DNA from: Anaerobiospirillum sp. NML120448
GTDB taxonomy: Bacteria > Pseudomonadota > Gammaproteobacteria > Enterobacterales > Succinivibrionaceae
Length of the DNA: 33,332 bases
Reading direction: 5' to 3'
Assembly: GCF_023050945.1 (NCBI RefSeq)
Contig: NZ_JALKIM010000039.1
Span: 1 to 33,332 of the forward strand
Shown: piece after piece, positions 23,977-33,332 of the stretch
Layout: each line of letters begins with the position of its first letter
How positions within the stretch are numbered: position 1 is the stretch's first letter
Notes under the pieces: model-generated
The model's database searches: none
What the model was told of the DNA's origin: nothing
What the model saw: only the letters and a program-made list of their open reading frames with translations
Program-made: the position numbers and the translations under genes

Positions 23977-25293
23977 ATGAGCACTTATACAGAGCATCAG
24001 AACTTCATTACTTATTCTACTAACAATTGCTGCCCTATCTGTGGTAGCACTAACTTTACCATTGGTGAGGAACGAACCGAGATTGCTCAGTCTATTCCAA
24101 TGAAAGCAGAGGAAATCTATCAACAATCTTTAATTAAATTTACCCCTGCCTTGTGTGAACATTGCGGTATGTCTTTTAATGTAAAAGGCTTATCCGATGA
24201 AGCTCGTAATAATGTCTGTTTGAATTATCAATTCATTCGCCCATCTCAAAGCGTTGGTGCCAAAAACTATCTAACCTATATTGATGAGGTCAAAAAGCAC
24301 TTAACAGGCAAAGATAATAAAGTGCTAGAAATTGGTGGCTATGATGGCTTTTTATTAAGAGAGCTGAGCAAAGATGGTTATCAAGATTTAACTTTAATTG
24401 ATCCTTCTGCCAAAGTAGATGATATTGATGAGCAAGTTTTACCTAATATCAAAACTACTGTTGGTTTCTTCCCTGGCGATGATAGGGTCTATAAGCAGCG
24501 CCTTGAGAATACTAGCTCTGAGTGTCAGCTTTATGATGTTGTGGGCGCTAAAGATGTAGTGCAAATGGTTCCAGATCTTTTAAGCTTTTTTGAGGGCTTA
24601 AATGCGGTATTAAAAGTCGGCGGTATTGCTGTTTGTTGTAGTGTCCCTCTTAATGCTATGCATGCTTTACAGCAAAGCCATATGGGATTTAATGCTTATC
24701 ACTACTTAGCAACTCAATATGGTTTTGAGCTACTTGAGAATTATAAGAAGCCTGAGAACTCTTATATTGTCTACGTTTTAAAGAAGGCCATTGACCTTAA
24801 AAGCTCCACTGAGCAAGAAATTGCTGTTTTTAGACAAGAGCATAGCCTAAGCAAAGAGAGCTTTGATCATTACCAAAATATTGCCCGTCAGCAACTTAAT
24901 GATAAAAGTGCTATTAGCACTAAAGCTTCTCAAAAGCTTAGTAAGATTTTTAAGTCTGCCCAAGACATTGTAATTTATGGTACAGGCTTCTATACCTTTA
25001 ACTTGTTAGACTGTTTAGATAAGTCCTACTTCTCCTTAGCCAATCAAGCAGATAAAGCTAAACTTACCTTAGTTAACTCTACTGAGGCTAATGAGGGTTA
25101 CCTTTATATGTTGCCTGATAGCTCCACTATCACAGTACACTACGCTAATAAGCACTTAGCTAATCGCAATATTGAGGTTTTAGTCTTAGGCGTACAAAAT
25201 CCAAACTTTAAAGACGAAATATTAGCCAACTTACAAGCCATTAATTGCAACTGTCAGCAAATTATTTACCTACCAGATTTAGAACAAGACTAA
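23977..25293 (+). CDS. Zinc-finger SAM methyltransferase with C-terminal NAD-like fold
   Basis: I chose the ATG at 23977; a TTG at 23956 opens the same frame, and neither has a strong ribosome site. The 438-residue product begins with a Cys4 zinc motif (CCPICGSTNF and CEHCGMSF). It continues with a class I methyltransferase (VLEIGGYDGFLLREL, LTLIDPSA, DVVGAKDVVQMV) and ends with a domain containing VIYGTGFYTFNLLDCLD. This three-part layout is that of sugar or natural-product C-methyltransferases (NovU/TylCIII type). It presumably methylates a product or precursor of the adjacent ATP-grasp ligases. The partner and substrate are inference. Confidence 0.85.
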   Translation: MSTYTEHQNFITYSTNNCCPICGSTNFTIGEERTEIAQSIPMKAEEIYQQSLIKFTPALCEHCGMSFNVKGLSDEARNNVCLNYQFIRPSQSVGAKNYLTYIDEVKKHLTGKDNKVLEIGGYDGFLLRELSKDGYQDLTLIDPSAKVDDIDEQVLPNIKTTVGFFPGDDRVYKQRLENTSSECQLYDVVGAKDVVQMVPDLLSFFEGLNAVLKVGGIAVCCSVPLNAMHALQQSHMGFNAYHYLATQYGFELLENYKKPENSYIVYVLKKAIDLKSSTEQEIAVFRQEHSLSKESFDHYQNIARQQLNDKSAISTKASQKLSKIFKSAQDIVIYGTGFYTFNLLDCLDKSYFSLANQADKAKLTLVNSTEANEGYLYMLPDSSTITVHYANKHLANRNIEVLVLGVQNPNFKDEILANLQAINCNCQQIIYLPDLEQD

Positions 25294-25327
25294 ACGTCAA
25301 CTGATAACATCCTTTATGGTTGGAGGA

Positions 25328-25379
25328 TTATTAGGGTTGGTAATTAGGCTGGTATTAAGCCCTACTAACCCTCTAATAG
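25328..25379 (+). terminator. Hairpin after the methyltransferase gene
   Basis: The arms attattagggttggta (5' side) and tactaaccctctaatag (3' side) pair with one bulge and one wobble around a 20-base loop, 35 bases past the stop. The trailing T-run is short. It is a plausible terminator of the ATP-grasp/methyltransferase unit. Confidence 0.45.
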
Positions 25380-25542
25380 CTTTAAAAGCCAAGGCTTAGC
25401 CATGGCTTAGCCATGGTAATGGACATAGCCATAGCCATAGCCTATCTAAAGCGAGCGGGCGAGCATACAAAAGTATGAACGCAAGAGCGAGCAGCTTAAT
25501 GATGGGACTATGGCTTTTTATTTTTAGTACGAATTTAATTCA

Positions 25543-25559
25543 GGCGCTATCATAGCGCC
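25543..25559. repeat. GGCGCTA palindrome, copy 1
   Basis: GGCGCTA, TCA, TAGCGCC forms a perfect 7-bp stem. The same stem with a CA loop occurs at 26669-26684 in the leuC-leuD gap, so this is a dispersed REP-like element. Just before it (25388-25441) are short tandem words: ttagccatgg twice and catagc three times. Confidence 0.6.
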
Positions 25560-25569
25560 CGCCCCTGCT

Positions 25570-25743
25570 GTGCTCAACATAATTGAAGCTTGGTTTGACA
25601 AGCTTGCCATCCTACAACTTCAAGGCTTAAGAGCAGCAAACAAGAAAGAACTTGAGCGCTGTATTATGGATTGCATAGAACTTATTAACGAGACTCCAAT
25701 AGCTCATCGTTGGAAGTGCAACCTAAATGATATAGACGTTTAA
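25570..25743 (+). pseudogene. Short coding remnant, unrecognised
   Basis: A frame opening with GTG encodes 57 residues with protein-like composition (IIEAWFDKLAILQLQGLRAA, then KELERCIMDCIEL). There is no ribosome binding site and no ATG, and a REP-like palindrome lies directly upstream. It looks like the 3' end of a lost gene rather than a working one. I cannot assign a family. Confidence 0.35.
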
Positions 25744-25765
25744 GTTAACCAACGCTCAAAGCAGC

Positions 25766-25789
25766 ACAAGCGCCTGTTAGGGCGCTTGT
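25766..25789. terminator. 9-bp GC-rich hairpin downstream of leuD
   Basis: acaagcgcc (25766-25774) and ggcgcttgt (25781-25789) pair perfectly around a 6-base loop. It lies about 77 bases past the leuD stop and after the 57-residue remnant, between converging units, so it probably serves as a bidirectional terminator. Confidence 0.55.
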
Positions 25790-25866
25790 GTGCTTGGTTT
25801 GTTTGCGCCTGTAATGGAGGTGGCGCTTGTTGGGGCTTTGCTTTGCTTAGAGCCTGGGCTCTAATG

Positions 25867-26478
25867 TTAGCGGTGAGGGGTTAAAAAGCTTGGAGCCTTG
25901 CTCTCAAAGGCAGTGATGTCATCATTGTGCTTTAAGGTTAAGTCGATGCTATCAAGGCCATTTAAGAGGCAGTGACGGTAGAACTCATCAAGCTCAAAGC
26001 TATAAGTCTGACCATTACACTTAACAGTCATATCCTCAAGGCTAATGGTAATTTTCTCACCAGGGTTTTGCTCTAAGAAAGTAATAATGTCATTAACCTC
26101 AGAGGCAGTGAGCTTTACTGTTAGTAAGCCATTACCCAGTGCATTGTTATTAAAGATATTGGCAAAAGAAGGAGCAATTACCGCTCTAAAACCAAAATCA
26201 GTTAAAGCCCAAGGTGCGTGCTCACGAGAGGAGCCATTACCAAAGTTATCTTGAGCTACCAAGATGGAAGCGCCCTGGTACTCTTTTTTGTTTAAATTAA
26301 AGTCAGGGTTTAACTGAGTTTCAGCATCATCTAAATAACGCCAATCATGAAAAGCATGCTTACCAAAGCCTTCTCTGGTAGTAGCTAACAAAAACTGCTT
26401 AGGAATGATCTGATCGGTATCGATATTAGCTGAGTTTAAAGGTACAGCCACACCTGTATGGACAGTAAACTTTTCCAT
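25867..26478 (-). CDS. leuD: 3-isopropylmalate dehydratase small subunit
   Basis: The 203-residue protein has the LeuD signatures: [27 protein letters not shown] at the N-terminus (quoted in part as NIDTDQIIP) and [14 protein letters not shown], the swivelling-domain loop that contacts substrate. With LeuC it isomerises 2-isopropylmalate to 3-isopropylmalate in leucine synthesis in the cytoplasm. The length is normal for the family. It is the last gene of the minus-strand leu operon, but 384 bases separate it from leuC, far more than the few bases usual between these two subunit genes. Confidence 0.96.
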   Translation of the reverse strand: MEKFTVHTGVAVPLNSANIDTDQIIPKQFLLATTREGFGKHAFHDWRYLDDAETQLNPDFNLNKKEYQGASILVAQDNFGNGSSREHAPWALTDFGFRAVIAPSFANIFNNNALGNGLLTVKLTASEVNDIITFLEQNPGEKITISLEDMTVKCNGQTYSFELDEFYRHCLLNGLDSIDLTLKHNDDITAFESKAPSFLTPHR

Positions 26479-26862
26479 AATTAACCTATAGGTATTAAAT
26501 TCTTTGCAAGCTAGCCTATGAGATAGTACTCTTACGGCCTCACGCTCTTATGCTCTTATGCACTTACCTGCACTTACACAACCTTATACAATATTGCTCA
26601 ACCTTGTTAGCAAGACTCTATCTTAGGCTTTAGTTCTGGCTTTAAGGATTAGCCTTTGCCAGAGTCTAGGCGCTACATAGCGCCGTTTAGTGTTGCGCCT
26701 GTTTAAGCGTAGCTTTAAGTTGCGCTTTGGGCATTACTAGGTAAAAGCATTTATTCTTTGGGTTGCTAAACGTGGCCGCCCAGTTGGGCAGAGCCAGCGC
26801 AGCTGGTTCAGCGCAGCTGGACAAGCACAGCTGTGCTCAGCTGCGCTGAGCGCAGCGGAGGG
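26479..26862. repeat. leuC-leuD gap filled with palindromes
   Basis: No gene is seen. The gap holds the second GGCGCTA palindrome (26669-26684), two copies of cagcgcagctgg (26793-26804 and 26808-26819), a perfect 12-base palindrome gcacagctgtgc (26825-26836) and a 7-bp hairpin gctgcgc-tga-gcgcagc (26840-26856). The last lies 7 bases past the leuC stop. The CAGCTG-rich cluster may act as a terminator or an mRNA-stabilising element that tunes leuD expression. Confidence 0.6.
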
Positions 26863-28281
26863 CTAGTCTTCTTCTTTGTCTTCGATGAAGTCACGCACAT
26901 CACATAAGCAACCCTTAATGGCACAGGCAGCTACTGAGGCTGGGCTCATTAAGTGGGTGCGGGCGCCTTTGCCCTGACGACCAACAAAGTTACGGTTAGA
27001 GGTGGAGGCTACACGCTCACCTGCTTGAGCCTTATCATCATTCATAGCAAGACACATAGAGCAGCCTGGTAAGCGCCACTCAAAGCCTGCATTTTTAAAG
27101 ATCTGATCTAAGCCTTCTTTTTCAGCTTGATCTTTAACCCATTGAGAACCAGGTACAGCTAAAGATCTTACCCATGAGGCAACCTTACGGCCTTTAATAA
27201 TCTCAGCGGCTGCTCTAAAGTCCTCAATACGACCATTAGTACAAGAACCAATAAAGGCCACATCAATACGAGCACCTGCTAATTTCTTGCCTTGCTCTAA
27301 ACCAATGTAATCTAAAGCGTCAACCAAGCTCTTCTTAACGATAGGATCTTTAATGCTATCGGCCTTAGGAATAGACTTACTTACGCCCATTACCTGGCCT
27401 GGGTTAGTACCATAGGTAATTTGAGGCTCAATATTAGCAGCATCGATATCTACTACCTTATCAAAGACAGCATCGTCATCAGAATAAAGGGTCTTCCAAT
27501 ACTCAACTGCCTTATCAAATTCCTCGCCTTGAGGGGCCATCATACGGCCACGTAAATACTCAAAAGTAGTCTCATCAGGAGCAATCATGCCAATAGGAGC
27601 ACCAAACTCAATAGCCATATTGGATAAGGTCATACGACCTTCCATGGACAGATTGCTAATAGTTGGGCCACAAAACTCTACGGCATAACCAGTACCACCA
27701 GCAGTAGTGAGCTTACCAATGATGTATAAGATTAAATCCTTGGCATATACACCCTTACGCAGACGACCATGACAATAGATTTTCATAGTCTTTAAACGGC
27801 CTTTCTTTAAGGTTTGGGTGGCCATAACATGCTCAACCTCAGAGGTGCCAATACCAAAGGCTAAAGCACCAAAAGCGCCATGAGTAGCAGTATGGCTATC
27901 ACCACAAACTAAAGTAGTACCTGGTAAGGTAAAGCCCACTTGAGGGCCGATAATGTGAACAATACCCTGATTAGGATCACCTAAACCAAAGAGCTTTACA
28001 CCAAAGTGCTTGGTGTTTTCAATCAAGGTTTTAATTTGCTCTTGAGCCATAGGGGAGCAAGCTTCAATAGTGCTGTGCTCGGTGGATACATCATGATCCA
28101 TAGTGGCCAAGGTCAAATCAGGTCTTCTCATCTGACGGTGAGCTATTTTTAAGCCAGAAAAAGCCTGAGGTGAGGTAACCTCATGTACTAAGTGACGGTC
28201 GATATATAAGGTTGGTAATTCACCTTCAGCCTGATACACAATGTGGCTGTCATAAACCTTTTGATAAAGTGTTTTACCCAT
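26863..28281 (-). CDS. leuC: 3-isopropylmalate dehydratase large subunit
   Basis: The protein contains the aconitase-type features: [46 protein letters not shown], and the three 4Fe-4S cysteines in IGSCTNGR and [11 protein letters not shown] chose the ATG at 28281 because [19 protein letters not shown] matches the usual N-terminus (AKTLYEK); a TTG five codons upstream (28296) is the only support for a longer form. It forms a heterodimer with LeuD. leuB lies 70 bases upstream in the same operon. Confidence 0.96.
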   Translation of the reverse strand: MGKTLYQKVYDSHIVYQAEGELPTLYIDRHLVHEVTSPQAFSGLKIAHRQMRRPDLTLATMDHDVSTEHSTIEACSPMAQEQIKTLIENTKHFGVKLFGLGDPNQGIVHIIGPQVGFTLPGTTLVCGDSHTATHGAFGALAFGIGTSEVEHVMATQTLKKGRLKTMKIYCHGRLRKGVYAKDLILYIIGKLTTAGGTGYAVEFCGPTISNLSMEGRMTLSNMAIEFGAPIGMIAPDETTFEYLRGRMMAPQGEEFDKAVEYWKTLYSDDDAVFDKVVDIDAANIEPQITYGTNPGQVMGVSKSIPKADSIKDPIVKKSLVDALDYIGLEQGKKLAGARIDVAFIGSCTNGRIEDFRAAAEIIKGRKVASWVRSLAVPGSQWVKDQAEKEGLDQIFKNAGFEWRLPGCSMCLAMNDDKAQAGERVASTSNRNFVGRQGKGARTHLMSPASVAACAIKGCLCDVRDFIEDKEED

Positions 28282-28351
28282 AATCTTTAAACTCAATTAA
28301 CTTGCTGTTTGCCTATTAACTTATTAACAATTAGCACCTTGAAGCGCTCTA

Positions 28352-29437
<1,086 letters not shown>

Positions 29438-29689
29438 TTATCTTTCCTAAAAAATCTAGTTTGTTACCCTATCTCACCACTAATCTTAAGTAATCTAAAT
29501 CTTAGCTGCGTGTGCCATTATGCGGTTCACAATGGCTTTATTACTTGCTGTCTTATGGTTTAAGACTAACTTAAAAGCTAATTAAAACTTATTGGTTAAT
29601 AAGCTTTAACTTTGGTGCTAAGACTTAATTTTTTGATTGCAAACTATGTTCTTTGTGCTGTGAGATTAGGGAAAAATGTTCGTTTGTCT

Positions 29690-29732
29690 AAGGCTTAAGC
29701 TGCATTAAGTGTCTTTTTTAAGCTTAAGCCTT
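29690..29732 (-). terminator. Perfect 12-bp inverted repeat between leuA and leuB
   Basis: aaggcttaagct (29690-29701) and agcttaagcctt (29721-29732) are exact complements around 19 bases, 22 bases past the leuA stop. No clear T-run follows on the minus strand. It may be a partial terminator or a processing stem within a 316-base gap that is otherwise empty of genes. Confidence 0.5.
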
Positions 29733-29753
29733 CATGTTAACTGTTATAGCTTG

Positions 29754-31361
29754 TTATGGCTGAGCTACAGTGTCTTTACCAATGAAGCCTTCGCCATGTG
29801 GGGCCTGACCTTGCTCTTTTTCTTTTTCGATAATTTGAGCACGGTAAATACTGTTACAGGCATGGACAAAGGCTAAAGCTGAGGACTCAATGACATCAGT
29901 AGATAAGCCACGACCGTAATACTTGCGTCCGTTGTATAAGACCACTACGTCTACCTGGCCTTGTGCATTCATACCCTCAGAGGTAGCAGACAAGTTGTAA
30001 TCTAAGAGCTTGCACTCAATATTGGTCAGGCGCTTAATGCAGTTAAATACGGCATCTACAGGGCCATCACCAGTACCAGACTCAGTAATAGTCTCGCTAC
30101 CAATAGTCATCTTTACAGAGGCGGTTGGGATAACACCTTTGCCACCACACATAACATTTAAATTCTCTAAAGCAAATTGGGTTTGCTCTTGCATATCGTG
30201 GGTAAAGAACAATAAGGCTTCTAAGTCGTAATCAAATACTTCACCCTTACGATCAGCCAACTCTAAGAAGCGGCGATATACTTCATCTAAGTTGAAAGTA
30301 TCATCGCTGTAGCCTAATGCATTTAAGCGTGACTTAATCATGTGACGGCCAGAGCGGGCAGTCATATGTAAATTGTTCTCCTTAAAGCCTACGCTCTCTG
30401 GAGTAATAATTTCGTAGGTATTTCTATTCTTTAAGACACCATCTTGGTGAATACCAGAGCTGTGAGCAAAAGCATTAGAGCCTACAATAGCCTTGTGAGG
30501 TGGTACCTTTTCATTACAAATACCAGCTACCATTTGAGAGGCACGGGCAATATTAGTAGGAACGATATTGGTGTATAAGCCCCCAAAATACTGACTACGA
30601 GTACGTAAGGCCATGGCAACTTCTTCTAATGAACAGTTACCAGCACGCTCACCTAAACCATTAACGCACACTTCAACCTGACGAGCACCATTTTGTACTG
30701 CTACCAAGCTATTACCTGTAGCCATACCTAAATCATTGTGACAGTGCACGGAAATAATAGCATCATCAATATTAGGCACTCGCTCGAATAAGGTCTTAAT
30801 AATATTGCCAAATTCTGATGGAATGGTGTAACCAACGGTATCAGGAATATTTACGGTACGAGCACCAGCCTTAATAGCAGTCTCAACCATACGGCATAAG
30901 TGGTCAATAGGAGTACGGCCTGCATCCTCACATGAAAACTCAACATCATCAGTATAGTTACGGGCTCTCATTACAGCAGCTTTGGCCATTTCACAAATAT
31001 CATCAAAGCTCTTACGTAACTTATCTTGTACGTGAATATCAGAGGTAGCAATAAAGGTATGAATACGATAGCGCTCGCAATTTTTCAAAGCGTCACGCAC
31101 AGCATCAATATCCTTGTCTACAGCACGAGACAAACCGCAAGGAACGGCACGTTTTAAGTTTTCACCAATTAACTTAACCGCCTCAAAATCGCCAGGGGAG
31201 GAGATAGGAAAACCAGCCTCAATAACATCAACACCTAATTGCTCGAGCATGAGGGCAATTTGCAACTTTTGCTTATGGTTTAAAGACTGTTGTAATGCCT
31301 GCTCGCCGTCACGTAAAGTGGTGTCAAAAATGATAACTCGATTTTTGTCGATGTTTTCCAT
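29754..31361 (-). CDS. leuA: 2-isopropylmalate synthase
   Basis: The 535-residue protein carries out the first committed step of leucine synthesis, joining acetyl-CoA and 2-oxoisovalerate. It has the catalytic-barrel signatures [33 protein letters not shown] (metal-binding histidines) and [11 protein letters not shown], and a C-terminal allosteric domain (about 395-515, with [12 protein letters not shown]). AAGGG lies at a good distance before the ATG. Leucine feedback inhibition is known for the family. An attenuator with a leader peptide lies just upstream. It is about 12 residues longer than the E. coli enzyme. Confidence 0.97.
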   Translation of the reverse strand: MENIDKNRVIIFDTTLRDGEQALQQSLNHKQKLQIALMLEQLGVDVIEAGFPISSPGDFEAVKLIGENLKRAVPCGLSRAVDKDIDAVRDALKNCERYRIHTFIATSDIHVQDKLRKSFDDICEMAKAAVMRARNYTDDVEFSCEDAGRTPIDHLCRMVETAIKAGARTVNIPDTVGYTIPSEFGNIIKTLFERVPNIDDAIISVHCHNDLGMATGNSLVAVQNGARQVEVCVNGLGERAGNCSLEEVAMALRTRSQYFGGLYTNIVPTNIARASQMVAGICNEKVPPHKAIVGSNAFAHSSGIHQDGVLKNRNTYEIITPESVGFKENNLHMTARSGRHMIKSRLNALGYSDDTFNLDEVYRRFLELADRKGEVFDYDLEALLFFTHDMQEQTQFALENLNVMCGGKGVIPTASVKMTIGSETITESGTGDGPVDAVFNCIKRLTNIECKLLDYNLSATSEGMNAQGQVDVVVLYNGRKYYGRGLSTDVIESSALAFVHACNSIYRAQIIEKEKEQGQAPHGEGFIGKDTVAQP

Positions 31362-31421
31362 AATGCTAACCCTTATCCTCTTGACCTATCTTTAATAAAT
31401 AGCACCTTATGCTTAAAAATT

Positions 31422-31453
31422 AAAAAGGGCTCTAGTTTTCTCTAGGGCCCTTT
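31422..31453 (-). terminator. leu operon attenuator terminator
   Basis: On the minus strand, aaagggccctag and ctagagcccttt form a 12-bp stem with one mismatch around agaaaa, followed by TTTTTAATTTTT. This is a strong intrinsic terminator, 61 bases before leuA and 47 bases after the leader-peptide stop. Two upstream hairpins (gacta-gat-tagtc and ttcttgt-agc-acaagaa) could form the competing structures. Confidence 0.85.
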
Positions 31454-31499
31454 GTTGTTCTTGTGCTACAAGAATGACTAATCTAGTCGCAATAAAACC

Positions 31500-31547
31500 C
31501 TAGCAACTCCTATTAATAAGTCGAAGTAGTAGGATAATAATGCTCAT
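31500..31547 (-). CDS. leuL: leu operon leader peptide
   Basis: The 15-residue frame encodes MSIIILLLRLINRSC. Four Leu codons (CTA, CTA, CTT, then CTT after one Arg) and four Ile codons lie close together. AAGGA precedes the ATG by seven bases. Its place before an intrinsic terminator and leuA fits attenuation: when charged leucine tRNA is scarce the ribosome stalls on the Leu codons and the terminator does not form. The Ile run might add sensitivity to isoleucine, which is inference. E. coli LeuL is longer (28 residues). Confidence 0.85.
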   Translation of the reverse strand: MSIIILLLRLINRSC

Positions 31548-32006
31548 GATCTAGTCCTTAAAAAATTCGATTCGTTTTGAGTTATGGTCTTCTAAATTAA
31601 AAAACAACCATAAATTTGTTTCTTGTTTTTAGCTTACTAATATCTAGCTCAACGCACAATTTAAACTTTGATTAATACCAATATTTGCACCACGATTTAT
31701 CGTAAATTTCCCTTTTGCACCTTTTACAGTCCTAAAATGCATCACTTTGATCCAATTTTTTTAGCTCACTTACCAAAATTTAGCATGCACCAAAACTAAC
31801 TTTGTTCCTTGGTATGTTTAAGCCAAATTTAAAGCCCACCACACCAAGCGCCCGCCCCCTGGCTATTGGTTAAATTGAACCACTAATATAGTTAACCAGT
31901 AAAATTGTGGAAAAGCACAAAACAATTAACAAATTAGGTTACCTCTTTGGTTCGTTAGTTTGTAATGGGTTTTCACTTTAATCAGTAGGAACTCTTTTCT
32001 GTAAGC
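31548..32006. other. Intergenic region upstream of the leu operon
   Basis: It must contain the leu promoter, on the minus strand, near 31570-31640, which is very AT-rich; I cannot fix the -35 and -10 boxes with confidence. I see no gene in the remaining stretch. Confidence 0.4.
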
Positions 32007-32387
32007 TTAATATTGTTGTTTTTTAGCCACTGTTGCATGAAAAAAATAAGTTGTACCAGCTGCTTTATCTAACAAAGCGATAGTCCATGTCTGCCTGCCT
32101 TTCAATCTATTTTCAAGCTCACAATTATGGAAAAAGCCAGCATTTACTAAGTCATCAGGACAAAGACCAAACAAAGCATCAATCAAATGATAAACCTCAG
32201 CAAAGCATTCCTTCTTTTTACGCCCTCCTGCATTTGTTCGCAAAACAACGTCAAAATCTCCACCAATGATAGCTTTAAGAACTGTTCTTACACTTCTAGT
32301 AGATAAACAGGCACTTTCTGCAATTTCTTTTACTAAATTACAGGTCATAGCTTTGACAACAACAAGACATCGTTTGAGCCAATACAA
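32007..32387 (-). pseudogene. Transposase-like helix-turn-helix remnant
   Basis: The 126-residue frame opens with TTG without a ribosome binding site, and protein-like sequence (SFHEFALSRENT) continues upstream in frame to a stop, so the true N-terminus is probably lost. Residues about 17-42 look like a helix-turn-helix (LVKEIAESACLSTRSVRTVL), followed by a basic GGRKKK. That order resembles the N-terminal part of some transposases, but I cannot name the family. It lies beside an ISAs1-type element, on the opposite strand, so this is probably a site of repeated insertion. Confidence 0.4.
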
Positions 32388-32484
32388 AGTATTTTCACGA
32401 GATAGGGCAAACTCATGAAATGATAGAGATCACACTTTAAAAGTATGCTGCACCAATATTGTGCTTGATGTTTTGTTTATAGAA

Positions 32485-32544
32485 GACATAAGTCTATACC
32501 AAATATAATTTGGAAATCTTAAAAAAATAATAAGGACTTATGTC
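32485..32544 (+). promoter_or_regulatory. Inverted repeat enclosing the transposase ribosome site
   Basis: gacataagtc (32485-32494) and gacttatgtc (32535-32544) are exact inverse complements. The second arm starts inside AAGGA, the ribosome binding site, and ends two bases before the ATG at 32547. A smaller palindrome (ccaaat-ata-atttgg, 32499-32513) lies within the loop. A transcript entering from outside could fold and hide the ribosome site, as known for other insertion elements. Confidence 0.5.
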
Positions 32545-32546
32545 AA

Positions 32547-33332
32547 ATGAATTTTATACCAAAAGCTGGATTAAGTGCACTGTTTAATAATAATTCTAAC
32601 GAGCAACCTAAAGATCAAGATTGCTCTAGTCAGGAGCTTTCCTTTATTAAAGATGAGACTGTTGATAATGACCGCATCTTAATTCAAGAAATTGAAAGAG
32701 AGGCTAAAGAGGCAGCTACTATCAAGACTATTGAGTTCTGTCCTCGTATACTTGCGGTTATTCAATGTGTATTTAGTGCTTTTCATAAAGAGCTATCTAA
32801 AGATGACAACCGTCAACATTCAAAAGTTTTGTACCCAGTACCTACAGTTTTAACTATAGCTATGATTGCACGCTTGTGTGGCTATCTTAATGCTACCGAT
32901 ATAGCGTTGTTTTATAACAACTTTCATTCAATGTTATCTCTATTTGTATGTGGCATGCCCCCATCAGAGCACCTAATTAGCTCTGCCACTGTTTCAAGAA
33001 TTTTAAGTTTAATTCCTAGTGAAAAATATGAGGACTTATTTAACAAATACTTTGGCTCAAGACTTGGTCATAAGAAGTTTAAAAGAGAGCTTAACAAGCT
33101 TAGAATCATAACTTTTGATGGGCAAGAAAATCGTGCAGGATATGTTAAAGGAAGTCCTAATAGAAGAAAGAAAGGCAATCACATAGTGTCTTGTGTTGAT
33201 GGAGCAACAGGGCTCGTTTTGAAGTTTATTAATGTTTCTAAAAAGAATCAGGAAGTTAAAGCTTTCTTAGAAATGCTAGCTGAAATACCAGATGCATCAG
33301 GAATGCTTTTTACCTGTGATGCTTTAAACTCA
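32547..33332 (+). CDS. ISAs1-family transposase, cut by window end
   Basis: The frame runs open for 262 codons from the ATG at 32547 to the last base of the window, so the C-terminal part is missing. After a variable N-terminus come YPVPTVLTIAMIARLCGY, then ISSATVSRILSLIP, IITFDGQENRAG (first catalytic Asp), HIVSCVDGATGLVLKF and LFTCDAL (second Asp). This order matches ISAs1/H-repeat transposases, which usually read AIDGKtlRGS at the first Asp; Gln-Glu-Asn here is unusual. AAGGA ten bases before the ATG supports the start. The second terminal repeat of the element lies outside the window. Confidence 0.8.
   Translation, partial: MNFIPKAGLSALFNNNSNEQPKDQDCSSQELSFIKDETVDNDRILIQEIEREAKEAATIKTIEFCPRILAVIQCVFSAFHKELSKDDNRQHSKVLYPVPTVLTIAMIARLCGYLNATDIALFYNNFHSMLSLFVCGMPPSEHLISSATVSRILSLIPSEKYEDLFNKYFGSRLGHKKFKRELNKLRIITFDGQENRAGYVKGSPNRRKKGNHIVSCVDGATGLVLKFINVSKKNQEVKAFLEMLAEIPDASGMLFTCDALNS

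Noticed and set aside
32087-32269. Plus-strand 60-residue frame opposite the helix-turn-helix remnant
   Set aside because: The minus-strand frame has the clearer protein motif and the composition here looks random.

Overview
The window looks like a chromosomal segment of an AT-rich gammaproteobacterium. A leuABCD operon with an E. coli-style leucine leader peptide, outer-membrane-type lipoproteins and an ISAs1-type transposase all fit. I infer a gut lineage such as the Succinivibrionaceae, but no rRNA or other taxonomic marker is present to prove it.

Layout. (1) 1-4728: a minus-strand exported protein of unknown function, a long gene-free stretch, then a plus-strand set of small envelope proteins: a BamE/SmpA-like lipoprotein, two paralogous lipoproteins and a 76-residue exported protein. 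(2) 4942-12404: a chaperone-like module of a GrpE-like protein with a Cys-containing tandem repeat, an 833-residue Hsp70 with an inserted domain, and two tandem ~597-residue paralogues whose N-termini resemble a J-domain but lack HPD. The gaps before both paralogues hold FkbH-like gene debris followed by a shared ~100-bp repeat. (3) 12798-17181: four tightly overlapping genes, namely an intact FkbH-like HAD protein, two DUF488 proteins, and a protein with an N-terminal domain followed by five 147-bp repeats. The FkbH debris ties this operon to the chaperone module, so the two may be parts of one larger system. (4) 17539-20825: a membrane-anchored protein with two internal repeats, then a minus-strand tail-fibre/lectin-like protein with the features of a diversity-generating-retroelement (DGR) target, bounded by perfect 25-bp inverted repeats and with a decayed 5' region. 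(5) 21074-25293: two near-identical ATP-grasp ligases and a zinc-finger/SAM methyltransferase, probably a small-molecule or peptide-modifying cluster. (6) 25294-31547 (minus strand): leuL attenuator-leuA-leuB-leuC-leuD with unusually wide, palindrome-rich gaps. (7) 32007-33332: a transposase-like remnant and an ISAs1-family transposase cut by the window end.

The best candidates for an undescribed system are the Hsp70/GrpE-like/HPD-less J-like module with its linked FkbH-DUF488-DUF488-repeat-protein operon, and the DGR-target-like cassette with its inverted repeats. No reverse transcriptase, rRNA, tRNA or CRISPR array is visible.
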